31,970 bases of DNA from CAZJHX01 sp964545715 (GCA_964545715.1 CAZJHX010000127.1:1-31970); one strand, 5' to 3'; shown: positions 8,474 through 17,770, counted from the first letter of the stretch. Made by a program: numbers and translations. Notes: generated by a model not told the origin, from the letters alone.

Positions 8474-10223
8474 GGCTCTCACTCTCCGCGCCCACAGACG
8501 GCAGCACGAACGAGCAGGTGGTCCCTTTGCCAAGCTGGCTGCTGACGTCCAGGTCGCCGCCCAACAACGCAACCAGCCGCTGGCTGATGGTCAGCCCCAG
8601 ACCGGTGCCTCCGTACTCGCGCGTCGTGGACTCATCGGCCTGCGTAAACGGCGTGAAGACGTGCTTTGCCTGGGCCTCGGTCATCCCGATCCCGGTATCG
8701 CTGATCGCAAAGCGGACCGTGTCGCCGTCCGGCCCCCCCACAGGCTCAATATCGACCCGAACGGTGCCGCCCTCGGTGAACTTGCAGGCGTTGGAGACCA
8801 GGTTTGTAAGGACCTGCCGCAGCCGCACATAGTCTACGGACATGGTGATGGCGACCACGTTGATCTCCAGGCTGTTCTGTCGCTTCGTCGCGAGCGGTCG
8901 CACGGTGTCGATGACCTGCTCGGTCAGCTCTTGGATCTGCACGTCCTCGTAGTGCAGCAGCACTTTTCCAGCCTCGACCTTGGATAGGTCCAGAACCTGG
9001 TTGATGAGCCCCAACAGGTGCTTGCCGGCCGAGCGGATGCGATCCAGGTCAGCCACCGCCGCCGTGTCACCACTCTCATCGGCGTCTTCCAACAGCAGCT
9101 CGCTGTAGCCGAGGATGGCGTTTAGCGGAGTGCGAAGCTCATGGCTCATGTTGGCCAGAAACGCGCTCTTGGCCTGACTGGCTTTGGCCAGCGCCACATT
9201 CACCTCTCTCAACTCTGCGGTACGCAGCGCCACCTCTTCCTGGATGCGACTTGTCTTGTCCCTCTGGCTCTCGACCGCGACAACGACGGCGAGCGTGAGC
9301 AAGCAGAACAGGGCGCCCACCAGCACCGCGATGGCGAGGCTCTGACCCGGGGAGAACGCCGGCGCCGCATCCCACCGCAGTCGCCAGGGCGTGCCGAAGA
9401 CGTCGATAGTCTCCGAATAGCTCGCGACGGAGTCCGGTATCGCCCCGCCGAAGATCAGGCTGTCGGGGTTGGCGTCCGTGCCGTCGAAGGCAGTCAGGTG
9501 AAGCCCCTCGGGCCAGCGGTTTGCGACTGACTCGTTGAGCATGTCGCCGATGCGATACACGCCCAGGGCGAAGCCATCGAAGACCTCCTGGCCATCGGCG
9601 CCGACCCGAAAGATGGGCGAGAAGATCAAGAATCCTGCCTGGCTTGCCGTCTCCTGCACCAGCGTGATGCGCTTGGTGGCAACCGTACCGCGTGTCTCCC
9701 TGGCCCGCGTCAGCGCCGCTAACCGTGCCGGGCTGCTGGCCAGGTCAAAGCCGACCGCTTTCCGGTTCCCGGCGAGCGGCTCCACGTAATAGACCGGGTA
9801 ATACAGCGGCCGCGCAGTCGCCGGCACCATCTTGCCGTCCACTTTCTGTGTGACGTTGAACCCCGCCAGCCCGTCCGCACGCGCCCGCTCTTCCCAGTGC
9901 TCACGCTCGTCGCCGGCGATGGCCGGAATCCACTCCAGCGCCTGCAGGAATTGGTGCCTCTCGAGCAGCGGGGTCACGAAGGACCGGAACTGCGCCCGCG
10001 TCACCACTTGCGTGGACCGAAAAAAGGACGAGACGCCGTGCAGAATCTCCGAATTGACCAGCAGCTGAGTTTGCAAAATGGCGGTCTGTTTCCTGGCCTC
10101 GTCCATGAACTCGCGCTCGCGACGCTCGCGGTCGACACGGTGCACGCTGTAAGCGGCCGTGATCGAGGTCGCCAGCCCAATGGCCAGGAACAGAAGGCTT
10201 TGACCGGAGAGACGCGGCATCAT
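8436..10223 (-). CDS. CHASE-domain membrane sensor histidine kinase
   Basis: 595 aa. A membrane segment at about 8–27 and another at about 294–317 flank a periplasmic CHASE-type sensor domain (about 70–285, including FLQALEWIP near 92–100). A short coiled coil follows, then HisKA with the phosphorylated His in SHELRTPLNAI (H361) and a HATPase with N box NLVSNACKF (N478), G1 box DTGIGM (D509) and G2 box GGTGLGL (538–544). There is no receiver domain, so it needs a separate response regulator, and none is adjacent. It is the last gene of a − strand cluster. Its ATG overlaps the stop of the broken beta-barrel gene (ATGA), which suggests coupled translation. A second ATG follows immediately, so the start could be one codon later. 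The sensed ligand is unknown. Confidence 0.93.
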   Translation of the reverse strand: MMPRLSGQSLLFLAIGLATSITAAYSVHRVDRERREREFMDEARKQTAILQTQLLVNSEILHGVSSFFRSTQVVTRAQFRSFVTPLLERHQFLQALEWIPAIAGDEREHWEERARADGLAGFNVTQKVDGKMVPATARPLYYPVYYVEPLAGNRKAVGFDLASSPARLAALTRARETRGTVATKRITLVQETASQAGFLIFSPIFRVGADGQEVFDGFALGVYRIGDMLNESVANRWPEGLHLTAFDGTDANPDSLIFGGAIPDSVASYSETIDVFGTPWRLRWDAAPAFSPGQSLAIAVLVGALFCLLTLAVVVAVESQRDKTSRIQEEVALRTAELREVNVALAKASQAKSAFLANMSHELRTPLNAILGYSELLLEDADESGDTAAVADLDRIRSAGKHLLGLINQVLDLSKVEAGKVLLHYEDVQIQELTEQVIDTVRPLATKRQNSLEINVVAITMSVDYVRLRQVLTNLVSNACKFTEGGTVRVDIEPVGGPDGDTVRFAISDTGIGMTEAQAKHVFTPFTQADESTTREYGGTGLGLTISQRLVALLGGDLDVSSQLGKGTTCSFVLPSVGAESESPSAGRSRPAPAA

Positions 10224-10992
10224 CGGGTCAGCTCAAACGGCACGATGTACTCGAGGCCCACGCCCACACCAACGTCGTCGGCCATGAACTCGTTGTAGCG
10301 AAGCTCGGCAACGACGTGCAGCTGATCAAACAGCCGCACCCCGAGTTGGTGCTCGGTCACGATCATGCTGATCTCGGTGCCGTCGGCGCCACCAAAGGAC
10401 AGGTTGTGGTCTACAAACCCGCCCAGATACAGGCGCTTGCCCAGCGCCCCAGGCGCGATCTGAAGCCGGTACACGTGCTCGATTTGCATGCGATAGCCAG
10501 GGCGTCACTGAAGTCGAACTGATAGGCGTGCACGTTGACGAAATACATCAGGTTGATCGCCTTGAACCATGTGTCCAGCACGGACGTGTTCATCAGCCGC
10601 CACCGCAGACCAAAGCGCAGCATGTCGTTCTTTCCGCCGCTGCGATGCACCCATTGGGTCATGAGATCCAGCGGCACCGACGGCAGCGGCCCCCACCGCA
10701 GATTCTGCTCGGTGTAGTAGGTGTCAAAGTCGCGCCGCGGATCCGCGCCCACTGCGTTGGTGTAGTTGGTCAATGAGAAGTACTGCAGTCGGCCCGGCAG
10801 GTTCGCCAGCAGGTTGAGCGTCACCACCGCAAAGTCGCGTGTATCGTAATACCCGTTCATGTCGATGAACCCTTTCAAGGGCGGTGCCGAAGCAGGGGGC
10901 GGGTCCGCGGCCGTGGCGGGACCGGCGAGCAGCGCAAGAACAGCGCAAAGCACGGCGGCCTGGCAGAGGCTGAGCGATGGCTGGGACGTCAT
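10220..10992 (-). pseudogene. Outer-membrane beta-barrel protein, disrupted by a single-base frameshift
   Basis: Two − strand frames together read as one protein. The first frame, from the ATG at 10992 (AAGGGCG upstream), has a signal peptide ending near ATA|ADPPP (residue 29). It continues with alternating polar/aromatic strands such as GFIDMNGYYDTRDF and LRFGLRWRLMNTS, typical of an outer-membrane barrel. It stays recognisable up to DFSDA near 10505 and then becomes nonsense, ending at a stop at 10411. The second frame picks up at once with GYRMQIEHVYRLQI and continues barrel-like to a stop at 10220–10222. That stop overlaps the kinase start by 4 bases, as expected for a true gene end. Adding one G to the GGG run at 10500–10502 (+ strand) rejoins the frames as DFSDAPGYRMQIEHV. 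It could be a real mutation or a sequencing error. The family is not recognised beyond an outer-membrane barrel. Confidence 0.75.
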
Positions 10993-11023
10993 GCGCCCTT
11001 ATACAACCACCGCCTATCGTGCG

Positions 11024-13471
11024 CTAGCACGGCGGGTACGCGATCCAGATCGAGATGCTGTCGACGGCCGTGGCGTTACCCTCGTCCGTGGCGTACAAGC
11101 GCAGCGTCAGGGTGACTCCCCCGCAGTTGAAGCCCACGTCCTGTGCCGGCACCCAGGGAACGTTGAGGCCGCTGCCCAGCTCGATCTCTTCGCCGCCGTA
11201 CTTCTTCTGGATGGTCCACTGGGTCTTGACCTTGCCGCCGTCCGGATCCTCCACCTCGCCCTTCAGGAACAGCAGCGAGTTCGGGTTGAGGCCGTCGCCG
11301 TCGTTCGGCGACAAGATCGTCGCGATAGGAGGCCCCGTGTTGGGCTTGGGTGCCACCGTGATGGTGCGCGTCGCCGTGGCCTGGGACGTGCCGTCCGTGC
11401 CCGCAAGCTGGATGATGTGGAAGCCCGTTGTCGTAAAGACCACGGCCGGGTCGCAGCCCGTGCCAAGCGGCGTGCTGGTGGTGATGTCCGTCCATGTGAG
11501 ATCGTCGCAGGGCAGGGCTGAGAACGCCTCGGGGTCGAAGGAGTCGCCTTGAAGCTTGACGGTGGTGTTGGTGTAGACCACCGCGCCCTCGGCGGGGCTG
11601 ACAATGTAGACCTTGGGCGGCGTATTGGACACGTTGAGGACGATCGACGCCGTGGCCGTGGCGCCCTGGCTGTCGGTCGCCGTGGCCGTAATCGTGCGCT
11701 TGCCGGGACTAAACGACACGGTGCGCGTGTGACCGTAGCCCAGCGCGCCGTCCAAATCGGACGTCCACGTGATGTCGACCGCGTTCACGCCGGCCTCGTC
11801 CTCGGTAGCGGCCACCAGGGTGACGTCGTTGAAGGCGCCGCCGCTGATCGTCTGCCCGGTCTTGGGCGCCACGATCTCGAGGGTGGGCGGCAGATTGCCC
11901 AGGACGTGCTTCACGGCGCGGTAGGCGTCCACGTAGCGGTTGACCTTGGGATCGGAGCTGGAGTGCGCCGTCTGGCGCATGATCTGGATGACCTGACCGG
12001 CGGGCAGGGACGGGTCCGCCGCCCAGATGAGCGCCGCCACGCCCGCCGTGAACGGCGACGAATAGCTCGTGCCGCTGCCCGTGCGCGTCATGTTGGCGGT
12101 GTTGTCCGGGTCGACGCCGACAACGACCGTGTAGGGTGCGTAGATGTCGACCTCTTCGTGGCCGTAATTCGAGCCGCCGGCTTTGCTGCGGGAGTCCCAC
12201 TTCAGGCCACCGACGCACTCCACACCGGCGTTCTCGCAGGGCGTATGCCAAGCCTCCTCCCAGCACACGCCAAAGCAGTCCTCGGCGTCCACGTCTTCAC
12301 CGGCGTTGCCCGCCGACGCAAACAGCAGCACGCCGGTGGCCCGTGTGATGGCCGTCGTGACGTTGAACGGCTCCACGGTCCAGCTGACAAACGCCGGCAC
12401 GCGCGCCGAGAAGCTCATGTTGATGATGTCGGCGCCGTTGGCGGCGGCCGTGATGACCGCCAGCGTCGCAGAGAAATAGTCGACACTCTGGTGGATGGTC
12501 AGGAGGTCGGCGACCGGACCGGCCGTCCCGGCGGTGCCAAAGCTGTTGTCGACGCGGCCTGCGACCACCGCCGCCACATTGGTGCCGTGCCAGGGGCAGG
12601 AGCCGCTGCCGCAGGAGTTGGGGTTGGGGCTGCCGGTGGCCGCATCGCCTGCGATCATGGAGATGGACTCGGTCCCCGCGGGGAAGTCGGCGTTGGGCGC
12701 AAACCCGCCGTCCAGCACGGCGATTTTGACGCGATTGTCCAGCTTGCCGGCGATGGCGAGCGCGCGCCACGCCTCGGTCACGCCGATGTCTTGTGTGGTG
12801 CCGGCAGCCAGATGCTTCCAGTCAAAGGGATTGGACGAGAACCCGGTGGGCGCCTCGGATAGCGACCTGTCGACGAAGCCGTCGCGCGAGGCGACCCAGT
12901 TGATGCCGACCAGCATGCCGTGCTCGCGCGCCTCGTAGGCGGCGACGGCGATCAGGTCGCGGCCCGCGTCATCCGACACGACAAAGTCGCCGGCGACGCC
13001 TTCGTCGGCCACGTGGGCGAGGTCGTCGGACAATCGCGACAGATCAGCGCCTGTGGCGTCGATGCGCACGAGCGTCTGCACCGACGCGGTGGAGTCGAGC
13101 ACCGCGGGATTGGCGGTCTGCAACACCACGCCGTTGTGGCGTGCGATGAAGGCCTCCAGCGCGGCGCTATTGTGCGCCACCACGATCAGCTCATTAGAGA
13201 CGAACTCAGCAGGCTTGCCGCGGCCGTCGCCGGCAACAGAGAGCGGGCGCGGCTGGCCGTCAGCAAAGACCGGCAATGGGACCCTGGCGGACGACAGATT
13301 GGCGTCGATACCCACCGTGATGCGAGGTGTTGCCGCTGATGCGGCCTCGGGCGCCTCCCGGGATTCCCCCGATTCTTCTGGCGGCTCATCCGCGTGCGGC
13401 GCGATTGGCCCGCACGCGGCGAGCATTAAGCTCAGGACAAGAAGACGAGCTGTTATCTGGGCATTGAACAT
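11024..13471 (-). CDS. Subtilisin-like serine protease, lipoprotein, with C-terminal Ig-like domains
   Basis: 815 aa from the ATG at 13471, chosen because GGGAG lies 8 bases upstream; an in-frame GTG nine bases earlier overlaps that ribosome-binding site. The signal peptide ends in a lipobox LMLAAC (C20), so it should be lipid-anchored. A roughly 200-residue propeptide-like region precedes the S8 peptidase domain: Asp in AVLDGGF (D254), His in PWHGTNVAA (H295), oxyanion Asn in ASAGN (N389) and Ser in GTSYSSPF (S469). Several Cys in the catalytic domain (DCFGVCW, PCENAGVEC, SCGSGSC) suggest disulfides. The remainder (about 530–815) holds three Ig/PKD-like segments, with PPKVYIVSPAEGAVV and GPPIATILSPNDGDG beginning the second and third. 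It leads the cluster; the beta-barrel gene starts 31 bases after its stop. Confidence 0.93.
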   Translation of the reverse strand: MFNAQITARLLVLSLMLAACGPIAPHADEPPEESGESREAPEAASAATPRITVGIDANLSSARVPLPVFADGQPRPLSVAGDGRGKPAEFVSNELIVVAHNSAALEAFIARHNGVVLQTANPAVLDSTASVQTLVRIDATGADLSRLSDDLAHVADEGVAGDFVVSDDAGRDLIAVAAYEAREHGMLVGINWVASRDGFVDRSLSEAPTGFSSNPFDWKHLAAGTTQDIGVTEAWRALAIAGKLDNRVKIAVLDGGFAPNADFPAGTESISMIAGDAATGSPNPNSCGSGSCPWHGTNVAAVVAGRVDNSFGTAGTAGPVADLLTIHQSVDYFSATLAVITAAANGADIINMSFSARVPAFVSWTVEPFNVTTAITRATGVLLFASAGNAGEDVDAEDCFGVCWEEAWHTPCENAGVECVGGLKWDSRSKAGGSNYGHEEVDIYAPYTVVVGVDPDNTANMTRTGSGTSYSSPFTAGVAALIWAADPSLPAGQVIQIMRQTAHSSSDPKVNRYVDAYRAVKHVLGNLPPTLEIVAPKTGQTISGGAFNDVTLVAATEDEAGVNAVDITWTSDLDGALGYGHTRTVSFSPGKRTITATATDSQGATATASIVLNVSNTPPKVYIVSPAEGAVVYTNTTVKLQGDSFDPEAFSALPCDDLTWTDITTSTPLGTGCDPAVVFTTTGFHIIQLAGTDGTSQATATRTITVAPKPNTGPPIATILSPNDGDGLNPNSLLFLKGEVEDPDGGKVKTQWTIQKKYGGEEIELGSGLNVPWVPAQDVGFNCGGVTLTLRLYATDEGNATAVDSISIWIAYPPC

Positions 13472-13673
13472 GTGACGCACTCCCTTTGGGTGTTGGTTGA
13501 TAGGGTCACAATAGGGCTGGCCGGCTCACGCAGCCTGACCGGGATGTGATCTGTTTGTGATCCAGCGTCGGCCACGTTGCTGGAGCGGATGGATTGGGCC
13601 GATGCCTGGACTGCGCGTCCAGCTTTCGTCGCGGTTGCGCTCGTAGAAGGCGCGCGGTACCGTCGATGCCACT
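13472..13673. promoter_or_regulatory. Divergent intergenic region with 11-bp-spaced direct repeats
   Basis: This gap separates the − strand subtilase cluster from the + strand kinase remnant. TGTGATC occurs at 13545–13551 and again at 13556–13562, spaced 11 bases, i.e. one helical turn apart. That is a layout typical of response-regulator binding sites of the OmpR/PhoB kind. A TCACA lies at 13505–13509. No convincing −35/−10 pair was identified. An operator role is inference. Confidence 0.3.
13480..13486 (-). promoter_or_regulatory. Ribosome-binding site of the subtilase gene
   Basis: On the − strand this reads AAGGGAG, ending 8 bases before the ATG at 13471. Its overlap with the alternative upstream GTG argues for the downstream ATG as the real start. 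Confidence 0.6.
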
Positions 13674-13901
13674 GTGAGCTACAAGGTCTGCCCCGTCTGT
13701 CGGAAACGCTTCGACTCGGAAGCGGCACGGAGTTGCCCAGTGGACGGGACGCGCCTGTTCCTCGTGACGGGGGACGAAAGTGACCCTTTGATTGGGAAGC
13801 TGCTGGCCGGCCGATTTCTGATCGACAAGCGGCTGGGTGCCGGGGCCTTCGGTACAGTTTATCGCGGCATACAGCGCCCCGTAGAGCACACGAGTTTCTG
13901 A
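13674..13901 (+). pseudogene. N-terminal remnant of a Ser/Thr protein kinase
   Basis: A 75-codon frame starting at GTG encodes the usual beginning of a bacterial eukaryotic-like kinase: a short Cys motif (CPVC at 6–9, then CPVDGTRLF), the DPLIGKLLAGRFLIDKRLG lead-in and the Gly-rich ATP loop GAGAFGTVYRG. It stops shortly after QRPVEH. The catalytic Lys, HRD and DFG motifs are all missing, so it cannot be an active kinase. The C-terminal PEGA part of what appears to be the same gene follows in another frame after a few dozen bases. This fits an internal deletion that removed nearly the whole kinase domain. Confidence 0.75.
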
Positions 13902-13990
13902 CCCGCTTCATCCGCTTCGCTTACTCGGCTGGTGGCAAACCCAAGCGACTCCATGAGGCTGAAAGTCGCCTGCGACGTCTCGAGTCAGCA

Positions 13991-14551
13991 TTGAAGAAGA
14001 CACATGGCGCTTTGGAGGTGGATTCACTCCCTGGTGGCGGCGTCCTGCACATCGGGGCCGACCCCCCGCGCGGACTACCTACGACACTCTGGCTACCGGC
14101 TCGCCGAGAGATCCATTTTCGCGTACGGAAACCGGGGTTCGCTCCGGTCAAGCAGCGCGTCGTGCTGCTTCCGGGGCGGACCGTCAAGGTGTTCGCGCGA
14201 CTGGAGCCCCTTTCGGAGACTGGCTCGTTACGCGTGGAAAGTGTGCCGTCGGGACACATCCGAGTCGATGACGCAGCAGTAGGTGCGTCGCCGGCCCTGC
14301 TTGAGGTCGGTCCAGGCGAACACGAGGTCACGGCGTGGGCTGCGAATCACTCACTGCATAGCCAAAAGGTGACCGTCGCGGCCGGCAAAGCGACCAGTGT
14401 GACCATCGAGTTGGTTCCATTCGCGAAGCATGGGGACGCACCTGCCACCGTCGGATCTGACTCACTAGTAAAGCAGTGGTGGTTCTGGACTGCGATAGGC
14501 GCTGGCGTGGTGACCGCTGTGATGGTGGGTCTTATCATTGATGACCAGTAG
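13991..14551 (+). pseudogene. PEGA-domain C-terminal remnant of a kinase gene
   Basis: 186 codons from a TTG; the frame is open further upstream, to about 13886, without a better start. It reads a short coiled coil (RLHEAESRLRRLESALKK) just before that TTG. Two PEGA-like domains follow: one from VDSLPGGGVLHIGADPPRG to RTVKVFARLEP, the second from GSLRVESVPSGHIRVDD to the SVTIELVP strand. A membrane segment near the end is WFWTAIGAGVVTAVMVGLII. PEGA domains are surface-binding modules often found behind kinase domains in Myxococcota. The kinase head lies directly upstream in another frame, so this is best read as the tail of the same broken gene. A short TTG-initiated membrane protein is the alternative. 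Confidence 0.6.
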
Positions 14552-14642
14552 TCACACCGACGGGCACATCGACCCCAGCGTCCGCTAGATGATGCGCAGC
14601 CGGGTCCACGCATAGCGCAGTCGCGTGTACACTGTGGTCCTC

Positions 14643-17600
14643 GTGTCCCGAACATCAAAGATCGTTCTCGCCGGTACCGCCGTCGCGGTGTTCGGTCTGC
14701 TGTGCGAGCGCGCCCGAACGTCGGGCGATGACGGGCAGGCAGCGTCCGAGACCGCTCGCCCGGCCGCGCGCGAGCGGTTGATCACGGTCGGACTGACAGA
14801 CGCGGAGGCCGACGCGGTCATTGCGGCTGGGGAGACCGGCATCGCTGTTATCGACGCGCTAACCGACCCGGCGCTCGCCGAGCGCGTGGAGCGGGTGAAA
14901 GGCAGGCGGTTCGTACGCGCACGCTTCTTTGCGTCGCCGGACCAGCTTCAGCTGGATGTGCTGAGCAACGCAGAGCGCAGCGCATACCTGGGGTGGCTGG
15001 ACGAGAAAAACGCAGCACAGCTCCTGGAGATCGCACTCAGACCACCAGAGCGGCACATCGTGACCGCGGTCGCATTGGGGCTGCGGCAAGCGAAGTCCCC
15101 GGAGGCGTTCGATCCAGATGCGATGCCTCCCACCGTGGCTGCTGCGCTAGGTGCCACATCAGGAATCCCGCGTGAGTCGATCAGACGGGTGCTGTTGCTG
15201 GGGGTTCGAGCCGTAACGGCCGAGAAAGAGTGTACGGCCAACCCAGCGCAGTGGCCCGGTCTCGGCCACGGACGGGTGCCGCAAGGCCGAGAATGGAGTA
15301 GCTGCACCGATGCTGCACTGCGCTCCCTGCTGGACGCCCCCTTGCCCATTCAGGACATGGCGCTGGCATCGCCCAAACACGCGCGCGCTCTGGCGGCCTG
15401 GCCGGCTCTGGCGTGGCCGATCGGGCAGCTCGTGGCCGACAATCCCAGTCGCACCTCGAACGAACTCGCGGGTCGGCTGCATCGTCTGTTTGCGGTGGCC
15501 GAAACCTGGGCGGAGCCGGGCGTCCCGCCGATCGTGACGCACGTGACTGCAGTCGCTGAAGCGATCTGGGCGCTGGCTGTTTCCGACCAGCTGTTGCGCC
15601 TCTCTCTTCGTTGCGCGGATCGAGTTCAAAAGACCACGGAGGCGGTCCAGACCATCGCGGCGTCCACCGATGCGCTGATGCTCGTGAACGACTGCGAGAC
15701 CCTCACGAAGGAGCTCGGCCAACCGGTCGCCGAGCTGCTGCTGGCAAACGCGACGCTCTACCTGCGAATGCGGGCGACAGTACCACCGACCGAAGCCATC
15801 GCTGTGATGGATGTCGCTCACGATGCCCTGGACCATCTCACCAGCATCACGGACGAGCAGCTTGCAGGCAGACTCATCGCCGCTGGTCAGTCCGCGTGGC
15901 CCCGGGTGGAGCTCCTCGTCGATCTCTACGGCCTGGGCCTGGACGAGCTGAGCGTGGCGGAGGCGTCCGGATACATGGATTCACTCGAGGCACTCCCGAC
16001 CGATCGGCTCTTGCAGGAGCCCGACGTGGACATGAAGGTCCGCGCACTACAGGCCATCTCCGCGGGCCTGGCCGAGTCGGCGCCGGAGCTGCACTTTGAC
16101 CCTGAGAACCCCCCCGAGCCGGTTCGAGTGGCGCTACTGAACATCCAGAGCACGAAGATGGGCGACCTTCGGGAGGCGGTGCTGCTCGGAGCGTTTGCAG
16201 CACTCGCGTCGCGACGGTGTGCTGACTCCGGCACGCCGGCGGCGAAATGCGCGGAGCGGGCGCGAAACTTCATGGTCGCGCGCGAGTGGATCCAGACCGC
16301 CGCCCTGCTCGACGACCGGGTGGCTGAGCTGCTGTTCCGAATGCCGCAGTTGAAGCACGCTGCGTACTGGCGAGCCGACACAGGCAAAGGCTTCCTGCAC
16401 CACGTCCAGGACCTTCAGCGTGCTGAGGCCGACGTAGAGGTCGATCGGCGCACGACAGCCACAATGCTGTTGCTGCGCGCCGCCGAGCGTCTCTTCGATA
16501 TGTTGACGGACGATCTCAAGGCGACCGGGCTCGAGCTGGCCGACGCGCACCCGCGGCTGGCGCTGGAGTTGATGGCGTCACCGGGGGTCTGGCACACCGT
16601 TGTCAACCTTGGAAAACAGCATGGATGCGCAGCGAAGATCGCGATGTTGGTTGCGCGAGCTGAGGACCCCATGGCGCAGCTCGGCGAGCTCAGCGACCCC
16701 GCGATGGCGGCTTCCACGCTCGATGAGTGGACAGTGGTGGGCTCATCGTTGGAGCGAAGCTTGGGCGCCACGCTGTGGCACTTTGTCCCGGGCGTGAAGA
16801 TCTCGAAGATGCTGGCGGCCGGCGACCCGACCTGGCAACAGCTCGCCTGGGTCGGCGCGTGGGATCTCGTCATGATCCTGCCGGTCGGCAAAGCAGCCTC
16901 TGCGGTCGCCAAGGCCGGCGGACGCGCGCTCGGCGCCACAGCCAAAGCCGTGCCGGCAGCGCTGCGAGCGGCTCGAGCGCGGTTCATTCGGTCCGTGGGC
17001 GGCATCCGCAACCTGTTTGGGAAGCGGGCGCTCGCGTGGGCGGCGACAACTGGGCGAAAGGCAAAAGACGCGACCCACCGTGCGGTCGGCCGGTTCACCT
17101 TCAAGATGGTGCCGAAGGTGGCCCGCTTTGCCGAGAAGCTTGCTACGTCGCGCGCCCTTGCCGTGCCGATACAGCTGTTGAAGACGCGACCCGGCTATAC
17201 CGCCGCCTGCACCGGGCTCTCGATGGGAGCGGCCTTCGGCATTCGTAAGGCGCTGGCCCGTCCCGCGACGGAGACAACCCAGGTCCAGGCCCTGGCGCGC
17301 ACGATCTCTGAAACCGCCGTGATAGGAGGGGTGTGCTTCGCTACGTCGAAGGGCTCCGCGATACGTAAAACGGCTGCGGTCGCGTCGCGCGTCAGAGCCA
17401 TACCCGGTATCAAGACGATCGTGCGGGTAGCCAAGGAGGTGCCCGGCGCGGCCAGGACGGTCACGGTGTACAAGCTCGGTCCGGTCCAGAGCAAAGTGCT
17501 GTTCGACACATTGAAGACGGGTAGCAAGCACCTGCGCGCACCTGTCGAACGTTTCGCAGGGAAGCACGTATCCGCCGCGGCGGGCCGGGCTGCCGTCGCT

Positions 17601-17699
17601 GTCGCTAAAAAGGGCGTCGCCAAAAAGGTCGCGATACACACGGGCACCGTCGTCCTCACGGTCGCCATCGATCCGTTGGCAGACGCCATCCGCCGATAG
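14643..17699 (+). CDS. Large membrane-anchored or secreted protein of unknown function
   Basis: 1018 aa from a GTG at 14643, chosen because it gives a clean basic n-region and hydrophobic segment (SRTSKIVLAGTAVAVFGLL). GTG at 14625 is possible; an in-frame stop at 14613 rules out anything further upstream. A Cys follows the hydrophobic stretch, but GLLC is a poor lipobox. The body is Ala/Leu-rich and almost entirely helical, with HEAT/TPR-like periodicity but no repeat I can name. Near residues 720–790 a more hydrophobic stretch (LWHFVPGVKISKML, then LVMILPVGKAASAVAKAGG) resembles the region before the C-terminal domain in some large secreted proteins. The C-terminal 250 residues are very basic (many KK, RAR, AKK) and end in a hydrophobic TVVLTVAID segment. 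I do not recognise the family. It stands 91 bases after the PEGA remnant and 71 before the cyclase gene. Confidence 0.75.
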   Translation: MSRTSKIVLAGTAVAVFGLLCERARTSGDDGQAASETARPAARERLITVGLTDAEADAVIAAGETGIAVIDALTDPALAERVERVKGRRFVRARFFASPDQLQLDVLSNAERSAYLGWLDEKNAAQLLEIALRPPERHIVTAVALGLRQAKSPEAFDPDAMPPTVAAALGATSGIPRESIRRVLLLGVRAVTAEKECTANPAQWPGLGHGRVPQGREWSSCTDAALRSLLDAPLPIQDMALASPKHARALAAWPALAWPIGQLVADNPSRTSNELAGRLHRLFAVAETWAEPGVPPIVTHVTAVAEAIWALAVSDQLLRLSLRCADRVQKTTEAVQTIAASTDALMLVNDCETLTKELGQPVAELLLANATLYLRMRATVPPTEAIAVMDVAHDALDHLTSITDEQLAGRLIAAGQSAWPRVELLVDLYGLGLDELSVAEASGYMDSLEALPTDRLLQEPDVDMKVRALQAISAGLAESAPELHFDPENPPEPVRVALLNIQSTKMGDLREAVLLGAFAALASRRCADSGTPAAKCAERARNFMVAREWIQTAALLDDRVAELLFRMPQLKHAAYWRADTGKGFLHHVQDLQRAEADVEVDRRTTATMLLLRAAERLFDMLTDDLKATGLELADAHPRLALELMASPGVWHTVVNLGKQHGCAAKIAMLVARAEDPMAQLGELSDPAMAASTLDEWTVVGSSLERSLGATLWHFVPGVKISKMLAAGDPTWQQLAWVGAWDLVMILPVGKAASAVAKAGGRALGATAKAVPAALRAARARFIRSVGGIRNLFGKRALAWAATTGRKAKDATHRAVGRFTFKMVPKVARFAEKLATSRALAVPIQLLKTRPGYTAACTGLSMGAAFGIRKALARPATETTQVQALARTISETAVIGGVCFATSKGSAIRKTAAVASRVRAIPGIKTIVRVAKEVPGAARTVTVYKLGPVQSKVLFDTLKTGSKHLRAPVERFAGKHVSAAAGRAAVAVAKKGVAKKVAIHTGTVVLTVAIDPLADAIRR

Positions 17700-17770
17700 G
17701 AACAGTTCAAGGCGTCACGATCCGCCACGGCGCTTGCGATCTACGCGGCGTTCGGTCAAACCTCACCGTG

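Noticed and set aside
10411..10494. C-terminal end of the first barrel frame (CKSSTCTGFRSRLGRW and onward)
   Set aside because: It is out-of-frame translation after the frameshift; the barrel-like continuation is in the other frame.
14643..14720. Lipobox in the 1018-residue protein
   Set aside because: The sequence GLLC has Leu at the −1 position, which signal peptidase II rarely accepts; a simple membrane anchor or signal peptide is more likely.
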